Assembly: GCF_009296165.1 (NCBI RefSeq)
Contig: NZ_VUAZ01000054.1
Span: 1-41,814 of the forward strand
Source of the DNA: Pseudomonas kitaguniensis
GTDB lineage: Bacteria > Pseudomonadota > Gammaproteobacteria > Pseudomonadales > Pseudomonadaceae
Length of the DNA stretch: 41,814 nt
Direction of reading: 5' to 3'
In this document: one piece after another, positions 11,169 through 19,576 of the stretch
Numbering within the stretch: the first letter of the stretch is position 1
How the letters are laid out: each line of letters begins with the position of its first letter
Notes under the pieces: model-generated
The model's database searches: none
Told to the model about the DNA's origin: nothing
What the model saw: only the letters and a program-made list of their open reading frames with translations
Position numbers and translations under genes: made by a program

Positions 11169-11207
11169 TAAAAAGCCCCGCGTCTCGTCAGAGCGCGGGG
11201 CTTTTTT
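11169..11207 (+). terminator. Rho-independent terminator after grxD
   Basis: The stem AAAAGCCCCGCG pairs with CGCGGGGCTTTT around an 11-base loop, followed by a T run to 11207. The A run on the left makes it potentially bidirectional, serving the convergent bfr gene as well. Confidence 0.92.
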
Positions 11208-11231
11208 GTGCCTTACCTGTAGCCGCGTGGG

Positions 11232-11702
11232 TTATTCACCCATCTGCGATTGCAGGTAGTTCTCCAGGCTGACTTTGACGATCAGGCCCAGTTGGGTTTC
11301 CAGCCAGTCGATATGCTCTTCCTGGTCTTCAAGGATCTCTTCCAGCAGCTCACGGCTGCCGAAGTCGCTGTGTGTTTCACAGTGAGCAATCGCGGCCTTG
11401 AGGTCGCTGTGGCTCTTCTGTTCGAAACGCAGGTCGCTGCTGATCATTTCCTGAGTGTGTTCGCCGATATTCAGCTTGCCCAGGTCTTGCACGTTCGGCA
11501 GGCCTTCCAGAAACAGGATGCGCTTGATCAGCGCGTCTGCGTCCTTCATCGCCTTGATGGATTCTTTGTATTCACGCTTGCCGAGCTTTTCCAGGCCCCA
11601 ATCGTCGTACATGCGCGCATGCAGAAAGTACTGATTGATCGCGACCAGTTCATTGGCAAGGATTTTGTTGAGTTGCTGGATGACTGAGATGTCGCCTTTC
11701 AT
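11232..11702 (-). CDS. bfr: Bacterioferritin subunit with haem ligand but degenerate ferroxidase centre
   Basis: Subunit of the 24-mer haem-containing iron-storage shell. The 156-residue protein is clearly bacterioferritin ([49 protein letters not shown]) and keeps the haem-ligating Met52. Numbered against E. coli Bfr, the diiron ligands are altered: Glu18, Glu94 and His130 remain, but Glu51 is Ala, His54 is Asp and Glu127 is Gln. By family knowledge this points to a haem-binding, ferroxidase-poor subunit that would co-assemble with a ferroxidase-competent partner encoded elsewhere, as reported for two-subunit Bfr of other pseudomonads. It is convergent with grxD and next to bfd, which codes for the ferredoxin that mobilises Bfr iron. 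Confidence 0.95.
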   Translation of the reverse strand: MKGDISVIQQLNKILANELVAINQYFLHARMYDDWGLEKLGKREYKESIKAMKDADALIKRILFLEGLPNVQDLGKLNIGEHTQEMISSDLRFEQKSHSDLKAAIAHCETHSDFGSRELLEEILEDQEEHIDWLETQLGLIVKVSLENYLQSQMGE

Positions 11703-11860
11703 GACTGGGGTCCTGCCCTGTAATAACGGTGTATAAGGCGGAGTTTGAGCGGCGAAATCTCTAGTGTCAAACCTAAGTTATTGAATAATAAATGAAAATT
11801 AATCGGAATAAGAATGTTTGTGTTCCGCGTCTTGGCGCTAACTAATTGAATTTCGGGCAT

Positions 11861-11889
11861 AAAAAAACCGGACACTCGGTCCGGTTCTT
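11861..11889 (-). terminator. Rho-independent terminator after bfd
   Basis: AACCGGAC and GTCCGGTT pair around a short loop; read on the minus strand the stem is followed by a run of seven T. It lies 15 bases past the bfd stop. Confidence 0.88.
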
Positions 11890-11903
11890 AAAAACACGCG
11901 TCA

Positions 11904-12122
11904 TTATGCGTGTGTAAATTCTGCTGAATAGGGGATCGCGGCCTGGGCTGTTTGCAGCTGCGTCAGGGTTTCCCGTACGACTTGCTTGGCAAGGCATGCA
12001 CATTTACCGCATTGGCTGGCAACGCCGGTGGTTTCACGCACTTCCTTGTAGCTGCAGCAACCTTCAAGGATTGCTTCGCGGATTTGTCCGTCGGTGACGC
12101 CAGTGCAGAGGCAGACATACAT
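11904..12122 (-). CDS. bfd: Bacterioferritin-associated ferredoxin
   Basis: Small 2Fe-2S protein that docks on bacterioferritin and reduces its haem to release stored iron. The 72-residue product has the Bfd arrangement Cys-x-Cys (residues 4 and 6) and Cys-x2-Cys (QCGKC, residues 38 and 41). Length is normal (64-73). The start codon has no purine-rich ribosome site, only pyrimidines (TTCTCCTTT) before the ATG, which is unusual. The promoter at 12163-12191 contains a Fur box in its spacer, fitting induction on iron starvation. Confidence 0.96.
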   Translation of the reverse strand: MYVCLCTGVTDGQIREAILEGCCSYKEVRETTGVASQCGKCACLAKQVVRETLTQLQTAQAAIPYSAEFTHA

Positions 12123-12162
12123 AAAGGAGAACCGTCGCGGTGTTAAGGCTTAAGTGCGATGG

Positions 12163-12191
12163 ATCTTAATGTTAACGAGAATGATTGTCAA
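12163..12191 (-). promoter_or_regulatory. bfd promoter with embedded Fur box
   Basis: On the minus strand, TTGACA (12186-12191) and TAAGAT (12163-12168) are 17 bases apart. The 19-base stretch 12171-12189 matches the classical Fur consensus (GATAATGATAATCATTATC) at roughly 14 positions and fills the spacer. Fur binding would block polymerase directly. Promoter geometry is seen; Fur control is inference supported by the known regulation of bfd. Confidence 0.72.
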
Positions 12192-12230
12192 AATAGTTTC
12201 GCGGCTCTTTGCACCGCCGCTGCCCTCGCG

Positions 12231-12258
12231 CTGACGAACGGTTTTTTTAAGGTATGAT
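12231..12258 (+). promoter_or_regulatory. Candidate promoter of the peroxiredoxin gene
   Basis: CTGACG (12231-12236) and TATGAT (12253-12258) are separated by 16 bases, leaving a leader of about 100 bases before the ATG at 12369. Confidence 0.45.
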
Positions 12259-12368
12259 GCTCGGCTTTCACGAAGCGTGACTGCGTCACAGGGCTGTCGC
12301 TTAAACGCGGCAGACTCAACGCCGGTCCTTTTACTTCAATCGTCACCTTTACTATCAGGAGATACCCA

Positions 12369-12971
12369 ATGAGCGTACTCGTCGGCAAGCAAGCCCCGGA
12401 TTTCGACGTACCTGCCGTGCTCGGCAATGGCGAAATCGTTGACAGCTTCAAACTGTCTGAAGCCATCAAAGGCAAATACGGCCTGGTATTCTTCTACCCG
12501 CTGGACTTCACCTTCGTCTGCCCTTCGGAGCTGATCGCTCTGGACCACCGCATGGACGATTTCAAGGCGCGCAACGTTGAAGTGGTCGCGGTTTCCATCG
12601 ACTCCCACTTCACCCACAACGCCTGGCGCAACACCGCCATCAACGATGGCGGCATCGGCAAAGTCAAATACACCATGGCTGCCGACATGAAGCACGACAT
12701 CGCCAAGGCCTACGACGTTGAGTCCGAAGGCGGCGTGGCGTTCCGTGGCGCGTTCCTGATCGACGACAAGGGCGTTGTGCGCTCGCAGATCATCAACGAC
12801 CTGCCGCTGGGCCGTAACATGGAAGAGCTGATCCGTCTGGTCGACGCACTGCAATTCCACGAAGAGCACGGCGAAGTGTGCCCTGCCAACTGGAAAAAAG
12901 GCGACAAGGGCATGACCGCTTCCACCGAAGGTGTGGCGGCTTACCTGACCGAGAACGCCGGCAAGCTGTAA
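12369..12971 (+). CDS. Typical 2-Cys peroxiredoxin (AhpC/Prx1 family)
   Basis: Thiol peroxidase reducing hydrogen peroxide and organic hydroperoxides in the cytoplasm. The 200-residue protein has the peroxidatic Cys in DFTFVCPSE (about residue 51) and the resolving Cys in GEVCPANW (about residue 171), plus the C-terminal arm with a YL motif (AYLTENAGKL) of robust-type 2-Cys enzymes. AGGAGA precedes the ATG by six bases. It is divergent from bfd and followed by its own terminator, so it is monocistronic. No AhpF partner is adjacent. The position matches the peroxidase gene beside bfd and rnt in other pseudomonads. Confidence 0.95.
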   Translation: MSVLVGKQAPDFDVPAVLGNGEIVDSFKLSEAIKGKYGLVFFYPLDFTFVCPSELIALDHRMDDFKARNVEVVAVSIDSHFTHNAWRNTAINDGGIGKVKYTMAADMKHDIAKAYDVESEGGVAFRGAFLIDDKGVVRSQIINDLPLGRNMEELIRLVDALQFHEEHGEVCPANWKKGDKGMTASTEGVAAYLTENAGKL

Positions 12972-12985
12972 GCCACGTTTGCAGC

Positions 12986-13019
12986 AAAAAAAACCGGCCT
13001 GAGAAGGCCGGTTTTTTTA
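12986..13019 (+). terminator. Bidirectional terminator between peroxiredoxin gene and rnt
   Basis: ACCGGCC and GGCCGGT pair around TGAGAA, with an A run on the left and a T run on the right, so it can serve both convergent genes. Confidence 0.92.
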
Positions 13020-13038
13020 TGCGCGGGCAAACCTTCAG

Positions 13039-13710
13039 TCAGTCGCCGAAGTCTTCCCAGCCACCCATCTGTTTCCAGCGGTTGACGATGCCGCAGAACA
13101 GATCGGCAGTCTTTTCGGTGTCATAGCGAGCCGAGTGGGCCTCGCGCCCGTCAAAGTCGATGCCAGCCGCCTGGCAGGCTTTCGCCAGCACGGTTTGGCC
13201 GTACGCCAAGCCTGCGAGGGTGGCGGTGTCGAAGCTGGAGAACGGGTGAAACGGGTTGCGCTTCATGTCCAGTCGCGTCACGGCTGCGTTCAGGAAGCCC
13301 AAGTCGAAGCTGCTGTTGTGACCGACCAGAATCGCGCGTTTGCAGCCATTGGCTTTCAACGCTTTGCGCACGCCACGGAAAATATCGGTCAGCGCCGCTT
13401 CTTCACTCACCGCCATGCGCAGTGGGTGATCAAGCTTGATGCCGGTGAACTCCAGGGCGGCGGCTTCGATATTCGCGCCTTCAAACGGTTCTACGCGGAA
13501 GAAGTGCGTGTGTTCCGGGAACACGAAGCCCTGTTCGTCCATGCCGATAGTGGTAGCGGCAATTTCCAGCAAGGCGTCGGTGGCGCAGTTGAAGCCGCCG
13601 GTTTCTACGTCGATGACAACCGGCAGATAGCCGCGAAACCGCTCGGCCATCGGGTGGCGGGAGCCGCCACCGCTGTGCTCGTGTTCGTCGTCGTAATGGT
13701 CTTCACTCAC
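13039..13710 (-). CDS. rnt: Ribonuclease T
   Basis: DEDDh 3'-5' exoribonuclease that trims stable RNA 3' ends, including tRNA end turnover. The 223-residue protein carries the exonuclease motifs in order: DVET (Asp34, Glu36), GHNSSFDL, and HSARYD with the catalytic His and last Asp. The N-terminal 25 residues are His/Asp/Glu rich and variable. The start codon is GTG at 13710, which shares bases with the pyrC stop (overlap GTGA), so rnt is translationally coupled to pyrC. Confidence 0.95.
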   Translation of the reverse strand: MSEDHYDDEHEHSGGGSRHPMAERFRGYLPVVIDVETGGFNCATDALLEIAATTIGMDEQGFVFPEHTHFFRVEPFEGANIEAAALEFTGIKLDHPLRMAVSEEAALTDIFRGVRKALKANGCKRAILVGHNSSFDLGFLNAAVTRLDMKRNPFHPFSSFDTATLAGLAYGQTVLAKACQAAGIDFDGREAHSARYDTEKTADLFCGIVNRWKQMGGWEDFGD

Positions 13711-14753
13711 TTGCTTTCCTCCAGCAGGCGCCAGCGCAGTGTTTCACCGGCGCGCAGCGGGATAACGGTCAGCTCGCCAAACGGCAGGCTGGCAGGGGCG
13801 GTCCAGTCTTCACGGACCAGGGTAATGTGCTCGGTATTGGCTGGCAGGCCATAGAAACGCGGGCCGTTGAGGCTGGCGAAACCTTCGAGCTTGTCCAGCG
13901 CGTTGCGCGTCTCGAACGCCTCGGCGTACAGCTCGATTGCGGCGTACGCGGTGTAGCAACCGGCACAGCCACAGGCGTTTTCTTTTGCGTGCTGGGCGTG
14001 AGGCGCCGAGTCGGTGCCGAGGAAAAACTTCGGGTTACCGCTGGTGGCGGCATCCAGCAAGGCCACTTGGTGGGTGTTGCGCTTGAGGATCGGCAGGCAA
14101 TAGAAGTGCGGCCGAATCCCGCCCACCAGCATGTGGTTGCGGTTGTAGAGCAGGTGATGCGCGGTGATGGTCGCACCGACGTTGGCCGAAGCCTCGGTGA
14201 CAAACTGCACGGCATCGGCCGTGGTGATGTGCTCAAACACCACCTTGAGGGTCGGGAACAGCTCGACCACACGGCGCATGTGTTCGTCGATGAAGATTTT
14301 TTCGCGGTCAAACACGTCCACATCGCCACGCGTGACTTCACCGTGGATCAGCAGCGGCATGCCGACTTCAGCCATCGCTTCGATCGCCGGCAAAATCTTG
14401 TCGATGCTGGTAACGCCGGAGTCGGAGTTGGTGGTCGCGCCCGCCGGGTACAGCTTGGCGGCGTACACAAAACCGCTGGCCTTTGCCTCACGAATTTCTT
14501 CGGGCTGGGTGCGGTCGGTGAGGTAAAGCACCATCAACGGTTCGAAGCGGCTGCCGGCCGGTCGGGCAGCGAGGATGCGCTGGCGATAGGCGTCGGCTTG
14601 CTCGGCATTACGCACCGGCGGTACCAGGTTAGGCATGATGATGGCGCGGCCAAACGTGCGCGCTACATCGGCCACGGTATGGGGTAACGCAGCACCATCG
14701 CGAAGATGAATATGCCAGTCATCGGGACGCAGCAGGGTCAGGCGGTCGGACAT
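13707..14753 (-). CDS. pyrC: Dihydroorotase, class II
   Basis: Zinc amidohydrolase closing N-carbamoyl-aspartate to dihydroorotate in pyrimidine synthesis. The 348-residue product begins [20 protein letters not shown], where HIH supplies two zinc ligands. The lysine in [10 protein letters not shown] fits the carboxylated Lys, LLIHGEV and FEHITT add His ligands, and FLGTDSAPH holds the catalytic Asp. The ATG at 14753 gives the normal length; a 20-residue upstream extension is not supported. It overlaps rnt by four bases and the two form an operon. Confidence 0.96.
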   Translation of the reverse strand: MSDRLTLLRPDDWHIHLRDGAALPHTVADVARTFGRAIIMPNLVPPVRNAEQADAYRQRILAARPAGSRFEPLMVLYLTDRTQPEEIREAKASGFVYAAKLYPAGATTNSDSGVTSIDKILPAIEAMAEVGMPLLIHGEVTRGDVDVFDREKIFIDEHMRRVVELFPTLKVVFEHITTADAVQFVTEASANVGATITAHHLLYNRNHMLVGGIRPHFYCLPILKRNTHQVALLDAATSGNPKFFLGTDSAPHAQHAKENACGCAGCYTAYAAIELYAEAFETRNALDKLEGFASLNGPRFYGLPANTEHITLVREDWTAPASLPFGELTVIPLRAGETLRWRLLEESK

Positions 14754-14909
14754 TGGGGATTCCAGGCGGGTCAATCTGGTGGGAATGCTACCGGAAAAGA
14801 CTCTTGCAGGCACTCGCTATCAAGTTTTGCGGGAGGTGACCGATACCCCTGAGTATGCCTTAACGACGTATGACGCTTTGAAGTGTTGTAGAAACCAGTG
14901 GAGCCGCCC

Positions 14910-15818
14910 GTGCGCCAGCATTATCTAGCCCTGCTCAGTGTGTTCGCCAGCCTGCCTGCGATGGCCCTCACGTTCCAGACACGTCTGGAGAATATTGAGT
15001 GGAAGGTGGAGGGCGACGTGTTCGAGTGCCGTTTGACCCAGCCGATCGCCGATTTTGGTTCGGGTGAGTTCGTGCGCCGCGCCGGCGAGCAGGCCACATT
15101 CCGCCTTAAAGCCTATAACGGCGCGCTGGGTGCGGGCTCCGCCACCTTGTTGGCCGCCGCTGCGCCGTGGCAGCCGGGCCGCGGTGACATCAACCTCGGC
15201 GCGGTGCGTGCGGGCAGTGGCGACGTCTTGTTCAACAGCTCCCAGGCCCAGGCGGGGCGGTTGTTTACCGGGTTGCTGGAAGGCCGTAGCCCGACCGTGC
15301 GCCACTATGGGCGTGAGGGCGGTTACTCGGAAATTCGTCTGCTGCCGGTCAAGTTCAGCAAGGCCTACAACGACTATCAAGTGTGCACCGCCAAGCTGTT
15401 GCCGATGAATTACGATCAGGTCAAACAGGCCGAAGTGGGCTTCCCTGGCGGTGGTATTGAGCTGGACGCGGCGGCTAAGAAGAAGCTCGACGTGATTGTC
15501 ACGTACATGAAGGCCGACCCTACGGTTAACCATATCGAGCTCAATGGCCATTCCGACAACAGCGGCAATCGGCTGACCAACCGCGACGTCTCGCGCCGTC
15601 GTGCCCTGGCCGTGATGGACTATTTCAAGGCCAACGGCATTGCGGAATCGCAGATCACGCTGCGCTTTCATGGCGAAAGCTACCCACTGGCGCCCAACAC
15701 CAATGCTGCCAACCGGGCGCGTAACCGCCGCGTGAATGTTCAGCTTGAACGCGTGGCGGCCCCCGAAAAACCGGCGCCCCAAGCCACGGCGCCGACTAAC
15801 CCTGCGCATATATCCTAG
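14910..15818 (+). CDS. motY: MotY-like OmpA-domain flagellar stator-ring protein
   Basis: Periplasmic protein of the flagellar T ring that anchors the stator in polar flagella. The 302-residue product has a signal peptide (about residues 1-19, ending SLPAMA), a beta-rich N-terminal MotY domain, and a C-terminal OmpA-like peptidoglycan-binding domain with IELNGHSDNSGN and NRARNRRVNVQLE, followed by a Pro/Ala-rich tail. GTG at 14910 is chosen because GGAG lies six bases upstream; another GTG at 14898 is in frame. The place beside pyrC/rnt and argG matches motY of P. aeruginosa. Confidence 0.9.
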   Translation: MRQHYLALLSVFASLPAMALTFQTRLENIEWKVEGDVFECRLTQPIADFGSGEFVRRAGEQATFRLKAYNGALGAGSATLLAAAAPWQPGRGDINLGAVRAGSGDVLFNSSQAQAGRLFTGLLEGRSPTVRHYGREGGYSEIRLLPVKFSKAYNDYQVCTAKLLPMNYDQVKQAEVGFPGGGIELDAAAKKKLDVIVTYMKADPTVNHIELNGHSDNSGNRLTNRDVSRRRALAVMDYFKANGIAESQITLRFHGESYPLAPNTNAANRARNRRVNVQLERVAAPEKPAPQATAPTNPAHIS

Positions 15819-15821
15819 GGT

Positions 15822-15838
15822 GCGACCTTCGGTCGCTC
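15822..15838 (+). terminator. Hairpin at the end of motY
   Basis: GCGACC-TTC-GGTCGC forms a tight 6-bp stem with a three-base loop just after the motY stop. There is no T run, so it is a weak or Rho-assisted terminator at best. Confidence 0.4.
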
Positions 15839-15851
15839 TCTCGACATAATC

Positions 15852-15888
15852 TGTCGCTTTATCTTCATTTGCTGTCGCGCCCCTGTAA
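15852..15888 (+). promoter_or_regulatory. Candidate ArgR operator upstream of argG
   Basis: Two TGTCGC hexamers start at 15852 and 15873, exactly 21 bases apart. The second is a perfect TGTCGC-N8-AA half-site and the first ends CA instead of AA. This is the direct-repeat layout of Pseudomonas ArgR sites and mirrors the site before argF in this window. Confidence 0.62.
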
Positions 15889-15947
15889 ATCCATGGTTTT
15901 GATCGGTAGAATCGTTGCCTTTCCGTACAACCCCGTGGAGTGATGGC

Positions 15948-17165
15948 ATGGCCGACGTAAACAAGGTCGTTCTCGCGTATTCCGGCGGCCTGGACACTTC
16001 GGTGATCCTCAAGTGGCTGCAGGATACTTATAACTGTGAAGTGGTGACCTTCACCGCTGACCTGGGTCAGGGCGAAGAGGTCGAACCTGCACGTGCCAAG
16101 GCGCAAGCCATGGGCGTGAAAGAGATCTACATTGACGACCTGCGCGAAGAATTCGTCCGCGATTTCGTCTTCCCGATGTTTCGCGCCAACACCGTCTACG
16201 AAGGCGAGTACCTGCTGGGTACCTCCATCGCACGTCCGCTGATCGCCAAGCGCCTGATCGAAATCGCCAACGAAACCGGCGCCGACGCCATTTCCCATGG
16301 TGCTACCGGCAAGGGCAACGACCAGGTGCGTTTCGAATTGGGCGCCTACGCGCTCAAGCCTGGCGTGAAAGTGATTGCGCCTTGGCGTGAATGGGACCTG
16401 CTGTCGCGTGAAAAGCTGATGGATTACGCTGAAAAGCACGCCATCCCGATCGAGCGTCACGGCAAGAAGAAGTCCCCGTATTCGATGGACGCCAACTTGC
16501 TGCACATCTCCTATGAAGGCGGCGTGCTGGAAGACACCTGGACCGAGCACGAAGAAGACATGTGGAAATGGACCGTCTCCCCGGAGAACGCTCCAGACAA
16601 GCCTCAGTACCTGGAACTGACCTACCGCAACGGCGACATCGTCGCGCTGGACGGCGTCGAAATGACCCCGGCCACCGTGCTGGCGACCCTCAACCGTATC
16701 GGTGGCGAACACGGTATCGGCCGTCTCGACATCGTTGAGAACCGTTACGTGGGCATGAAGTCCCGTGGCTGCTACGAAACCCCGGGCGGCACCATCATGC
16801 TGCGCGCCCACCGCGCCATTGAGTCGATCACCCTGGACCGCGAAGTGGCTCACCTCAAAGACGAGTTGATGCCCAAGTACGCCAGCCTGATCTACACCGG
16901 CTACTGGTGGAGCCCTGAGCGTCTGATGCTGCAACAGATGATCGACGCTTCCCAGGCCCACGTGAACGGCGTTGTGCGCCTGAAGCTGTACAAGGGCAAT
17001 GTGATCGTCACCGGTCGCAAGTCTGATGAGTCGCTGTTCGACGCCAATATCGCCACCTTTGAAGAAGATGGCGGCGCTTACAACCAGGCGGACGCAGCAG
17101 GCTTCATCAAGTTGAACGCACTGCGTATGCGCATTGCGGCCAACAAGGGTCGCAAGTTGTTCTGA
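15948..17165 (+). CDS. argG: Argininosuccinate synthase
   Basis: Joins citrulline and aspartate to argininosuccinate with ATP. The 405-residue product has the pyrophosphatase-type P-loop AYSGGLDTS near the N-terminus, [15 protein letters not shown] (citrulline/aspartate binding), and [17 protein letters not shown]. The start at 15948 has GGAG seven bases upstream; the 11-residue extension to 15915 is not supported. It is single, with ArgR-type repeats upstream and a strong terminator downstream. With argF it covers two consecutive steps of arginine synthesis. Confidence 0.97.
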   Translation: MADVNKVVLAYSGGLDTSVILKWLQDTYNCEVVTFTADLGQGEEVEPARAKAQAMGVKEIYIDDLREEFVRDFVFPMFRANTVYEGEYLLGTSIARPLIAKRLIEIANETGADAISHGATGKGNDQVRFELGAYALKPGVKVIAPWREWDLLSREKLMDYAEKHAIPIERHGKKKSPYSMDANLLHISYEGGVLEDTWTEHEEDMWKWTVSPENAPDKPQYLELTYRNGDIVALDGVEMTPATVLATLNRIGGEHGIGRLDIVENRYVGMKSRGCYETPGGTIMLRAHRAIESITLDREVAHLKDELMPKYASLIYTGYWWSPERLMLQQMIDASQAHVNGVVRLKLYKGNVIVTGRKSDESLFDANIATFEEDGGAYNQADAAGFIKLNALRMRIAANKGRKLF

Positions 17166-17185
17166 GTCATACCCGCGTTGTAAAC

Positions 17186-17216
17186 ATGGCCCCTTGCCCA
17201 AGGGGCCATTTTTTTT
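17186..17216 (+). terminator. Rho-independent terminator after argG
   Basis: GGCCCCTT-GCCC-AAGGGGCC forms a perfect 8-bp stem followed by eight T. Confidence 0.95.
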
Positions 17217-17458
17217 GCCTGTTTATCAAGGGGCCAGGCAGTTGAATGAACTGCAATGTTTAAAAGTGCTGAGTAAATGTTTATCGCTTGTCCGATATAA
17301 ACATAGGTGGACTGGTTTTTCTTGATGGCTGTTTTTTTACGTCTGAATGAATTTTTAACACCTGCCTAGGAACTATGTCTTACAGAAGATTCACTATATG
17401 AGGGCGAAACTTATGTAAGGAGCGGAAAATTCTGTAGGAATTAGGGAGGTCGGAAACT

Positions 17459-17722
17459 ATGTTGAATGGAACTAATAACCGCGGAATTTTTTCACCTCTT
17501 CATTCGCCCGGTGGTGACAAGCAATGGACATTTTCTGAAAGAAAGGTTCTGCGCGTGGACGTTACAGCGCTTACGAGGCCTATATTTCATTCAAAATATG
17601 TATGGCTTCGGAAAGTTCTGAAAGTCCCCGTAAAGCTCGATGTATCCAACTGGGTGTTTTTTTGTAGGTCAATTCCTAAAGCATTGTGGGTTGGGTCTCT
17701 GCTTGCTGTTGCTTGGGGGTGA
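17459..17722 (+). CDS. Doubtful small ORF behind a GGA-rich A+T-rich leader
   Basis: An 87-codon ORF starts at ATG 17459 with GGGAGG nine bases upstream. The product is basic, with a hydrophobic C-terminal stretch, and matches no family I recognise. Codons such as AAA, AAT and ATA are unlike the flanking genes, and the 17401-17460 line is only about 43% G+C. Six GGA triplets occur between 17369 and 17454, the last overlapping the ribosome site, so if it is expressed it could be a target of RsmA-type repressors. It could equally be chance coding in a leader of the response-regulator gene. Confidence 0.25.
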   Translation: MLNGTNNRGIFSPLHSPGGDKQWTFSERKVLRVDVTALTRPIFHSKYVWLRKVLKVPVKLDVSNWVFFCRSIPKALWVGSLLAVAWG

Positions 17723-17798
17723 GCACTATGCCAACTAGGAAACGACTAGGCTATTGTGCTTGCTCTAAATAATTCGAACAGCGAAATTGGACTTTCTC

Positions 17799-18431
17799 AT
17801 GAATAAAGTGCTGATCGTGGATGATCATCCCGTCATTCGTCTTGCTGTACGCATGCTAATGGAACGTCATGGTTATGAAGTCGTTGCCGAGACTGATAAC
17901 GGCGTCGATGCGTTACAACTGGCGCGCGAGCATGTGCCTGACATTGTCATACTGGATATCGGGATCCCCAAACTCGATGGGCTGGAAGTGATTTGTCGCC
18001 TGGCGTCTACCAAGCAGGCTGCGCCCTTCAAGGTGCTGGTGCTGACGTCCCAGGCGCCCGGCCATTTTTCCATGCGTTGCATGCAGGCGGGGGCGGCTGG
18101 CTACGTGTGCAAGCAGCAGGACCTGACCGAGTTGTTGAGCGCCATCAAGGCAGTACTCTCCGGCTACAGCTATTTCCCTAACCAGGCGCTTAATTCGGTG
18201 CGCTCCACCATGGGCAACGCCAGTGAAGCGGATATGGTCGAACGCCTGTCGGGTCGCGAGATGATGGTGCTGCAGCAGTTGGCGCGTGGCAGAACCAACA
18301 AGGAGATTGCCGACGGCATGTTTCTGAGCAACAAAACTGTCAGTACCTACAAGACCCGCCTGCTGCTCAAGCTGAATGCGCGCTCCCTCGTCGACCTGAT
18401 CGAGCTGGCCCAACGCAACGGCCTTGTATAG
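17799..18431 (+). CDS. Orphan LuxR-type (NarL/BvgA-like) response regulator
   Basis: Two-component transcription factor. The 210-residue product has a receiver domain (residues 3-120) with acidic pair Asp8-Asp9, phosphoacceptor Asp53 (IVILDIGIPK), LVLTSQ holding the conserved Thr, and a Lys in AAGYVCKQQ. A C-terminal LuxR helix-turn-helix follows (LSGREMMVLQQLARGRTNKEIADGMFLSNKTVSTYKTR, about 148-185). The ATG at 17799 starts directly at the receiver fold; an upstream TTG is in frame. No histidine kinase is adjacent, so its partner is unknown. The closest family resemblance is BvgA/EvgA-like regulators. Confidence 0.9.
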   Translation: MNKVLIVDDHPVIRLAVRMLMERHGYEVVAETDNGVDALQLAREHVPDIVILDIGIPKLDGLEVICRLASTKQAAPFKVLVLTSQAPGHFSMRCMQAGAAGYVCKQQDLTELLSAIKAVLSGYSYFPNQALNSVRSTMGNASEADMVERLSGREMMVLQQLARGRTNKEIADGMFLSNKTVSTYKTRLLLKLNARSLVDLIELAQRNGLV

Positions 18432-18470
18432 CGCAGGCGGTTGCCACTGAAGGGCAAGCGTAACCGGCAG

Positions 18471-18496
18471 AAAAAAGCCTCCGTCAGGGAGGCTTC
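18471..18496 (-). terminator. Terminator for the PA3496-type gene
   Basis: AAGCCTCC and GGGAGGCTT pair around a short loop; on the minus strand the stem is followed by six T. It probably also ends the convergent response-regulator transcript. Confidence 0.8.
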
Positions 18497-18514
18497 CGGT
18501 CGTCAACGGGTCGA

Positions 18515-18697
18515 TTAGAGATCGAAGTCGTAATCGGCCAATTGTTTCTGCAAGCGGCGCTCTTCCAGAAGGTTGTCGATCGTGCGACGTTTGCTCAGAT
18601 TGGTCTTGGCCACCTCAGCAACAGGTGCTTCCCCATCGTCTTCCGACTCTGCAACGAGGTCGTCTTCCAGATCCAGTTGTTCTTTGCCAGTGCTCAT
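18515..18697 (-). CDS. Small PA3496-family protein
   Basis: A 60-residue, strongly acidic N-terminal half (about residues 5-27 rich in Asp/Glu) is followed by a basic helix (SKRRTIDNLLEERRLQKQL) and the terminal YDFDL. This matches the small conserved Pseudomonas protein found next to nth, described as a putative envelope-integrity protein; its biochemical role is not known to me. No signal peptide or membrane segment is visible. It is on the nth strand but about 110 bases downstream of it. Confidence 0.75.
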   Translation of the reverse strand: MSTGKEQLDLEDDLVAESEDDGEAPVAEVAKTNLSKRRTIDNLLEERRLQKQLADYDFDL

Positions 18698-18804
18698 AAG
18701 GTTAACTCCAGGCTAAGAATGCCGTTGGCGCCCCTTATAACGATATTCCATGGCGGGGTAAAAAAGATTTTTTCAATCGAGTGATCGGGAAACGCAATGA
18801 AGCC

Positions 18805-19443
18805 TCAATCGTCTGAGGTCTTCTCCTTGTATTCGCACAGGTCTTCGATACGGCAGCTCCCACAGCGCGGTTTGCGGGCCTGGCAAACGTAGCGCCCGTG
18901 CAAGATCAGCCAATGGTGGGAATCAAGCAGATACGCCTTGGGCACGAACTTCATCAGTTGTTTTTCCACCTCAACCACGTTCTTGCCGCGCGCGATGCCG
19001 GTTCGGTTGCTGACGCGAAAAATATGCGTGTCGACCGCCATGGTCAGTTGCCGGAACGCGGTATTGAGCACCACGTTCGCGGTTTTGCGGCCCACGCCGG
19101 GGAGGGCTTCGAGGGCTTCGCGGGTGTTTGGCACTTCGCTGCCATGCAGCTCTACGAGCAGGCGGCAGGTTTCGATAACATTTTTGGCCTTGCTGTTGTA
19201 CAGACCGATGGTCTTGATGTATTCGGACAACCCGTCTACGCCCAAGGCATGGATGGCCTCCGGCGTATTGGCTACCGGGTACAGTTTTGCGGTGGCCTTG
19301 TTCACGCCAACGTCCGTGGATTGGGCCGACAGAATCACCGCAATCAGTAACTCGAACGGCGAGGAATAGGCCAGTTCGGTTTTAGGTTCCGGATTGTCTT
19401 CGTGAAGCCTGCGGAAGATTTCCAGGCGTTTTGCGGCGTTCAT
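18805..19443 (-). CDS. nth: Endonuclease III (DNA glycosylase/AP lyase)
   Basis: Base-excision repair enzyme removing oxidised pyrimidines. The 212-residue protein has the helix-hairpin-helix LPGVGRKTANVVLN with the catalytic Lys, the catalytic Asp in AVDTHIFRVSNR, and the C-terminal 4Fe-4S loop Cys-x6-Cys-x2-Cys-x5-Cys (CQARKPRCGSCRIEDLC). The ATG at 19443 gives the family length (211-213); a 17-residue upstream extension is discarded. It lies downstream of rsxB on the same strand, the end of the rnf-nth order known in other gamma-proteobacteria. Confidence 0.96.
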   Translation of the reverse strand: MNAAKRLEIFRRLHEDNPEPKTELAYSSPFELLIAVILSAQSTDVGVNKATAKLYPVANTPEAIHALGVDGLSEYIKTIGLYNSKAKNVIETCRLLVELHGSEVPNTREALEALPGVGRKTANVVLNTAFRQLTMAVDTHIFRVSNRTGIARGKNVVEVEKQLMKFVPKAYLLDSHHWLILHGRYVCQARKPRCGSCRIEDLCEYKEKTSDD

Positions 19444-19576
19444 GGGGCAGGTAGTTCCTTGCAGGCAGTCAACGTGATTGTGAAAAGTGTGCACAGGCAG
19501 GGGAGCCTGCCAGCCATAACCCCGGCAGGATAAACCATCACCACGCTACCCGGCAGCCTGCGGTGCTTGCTGCGGC

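Noticed and set aside
12121..12130. AAAGGAGAA on the plus strand resembling a ribosome site
   Set aside because: No ORF follows on that strand; it is the complement of the pyrimidine stretch before bfd.
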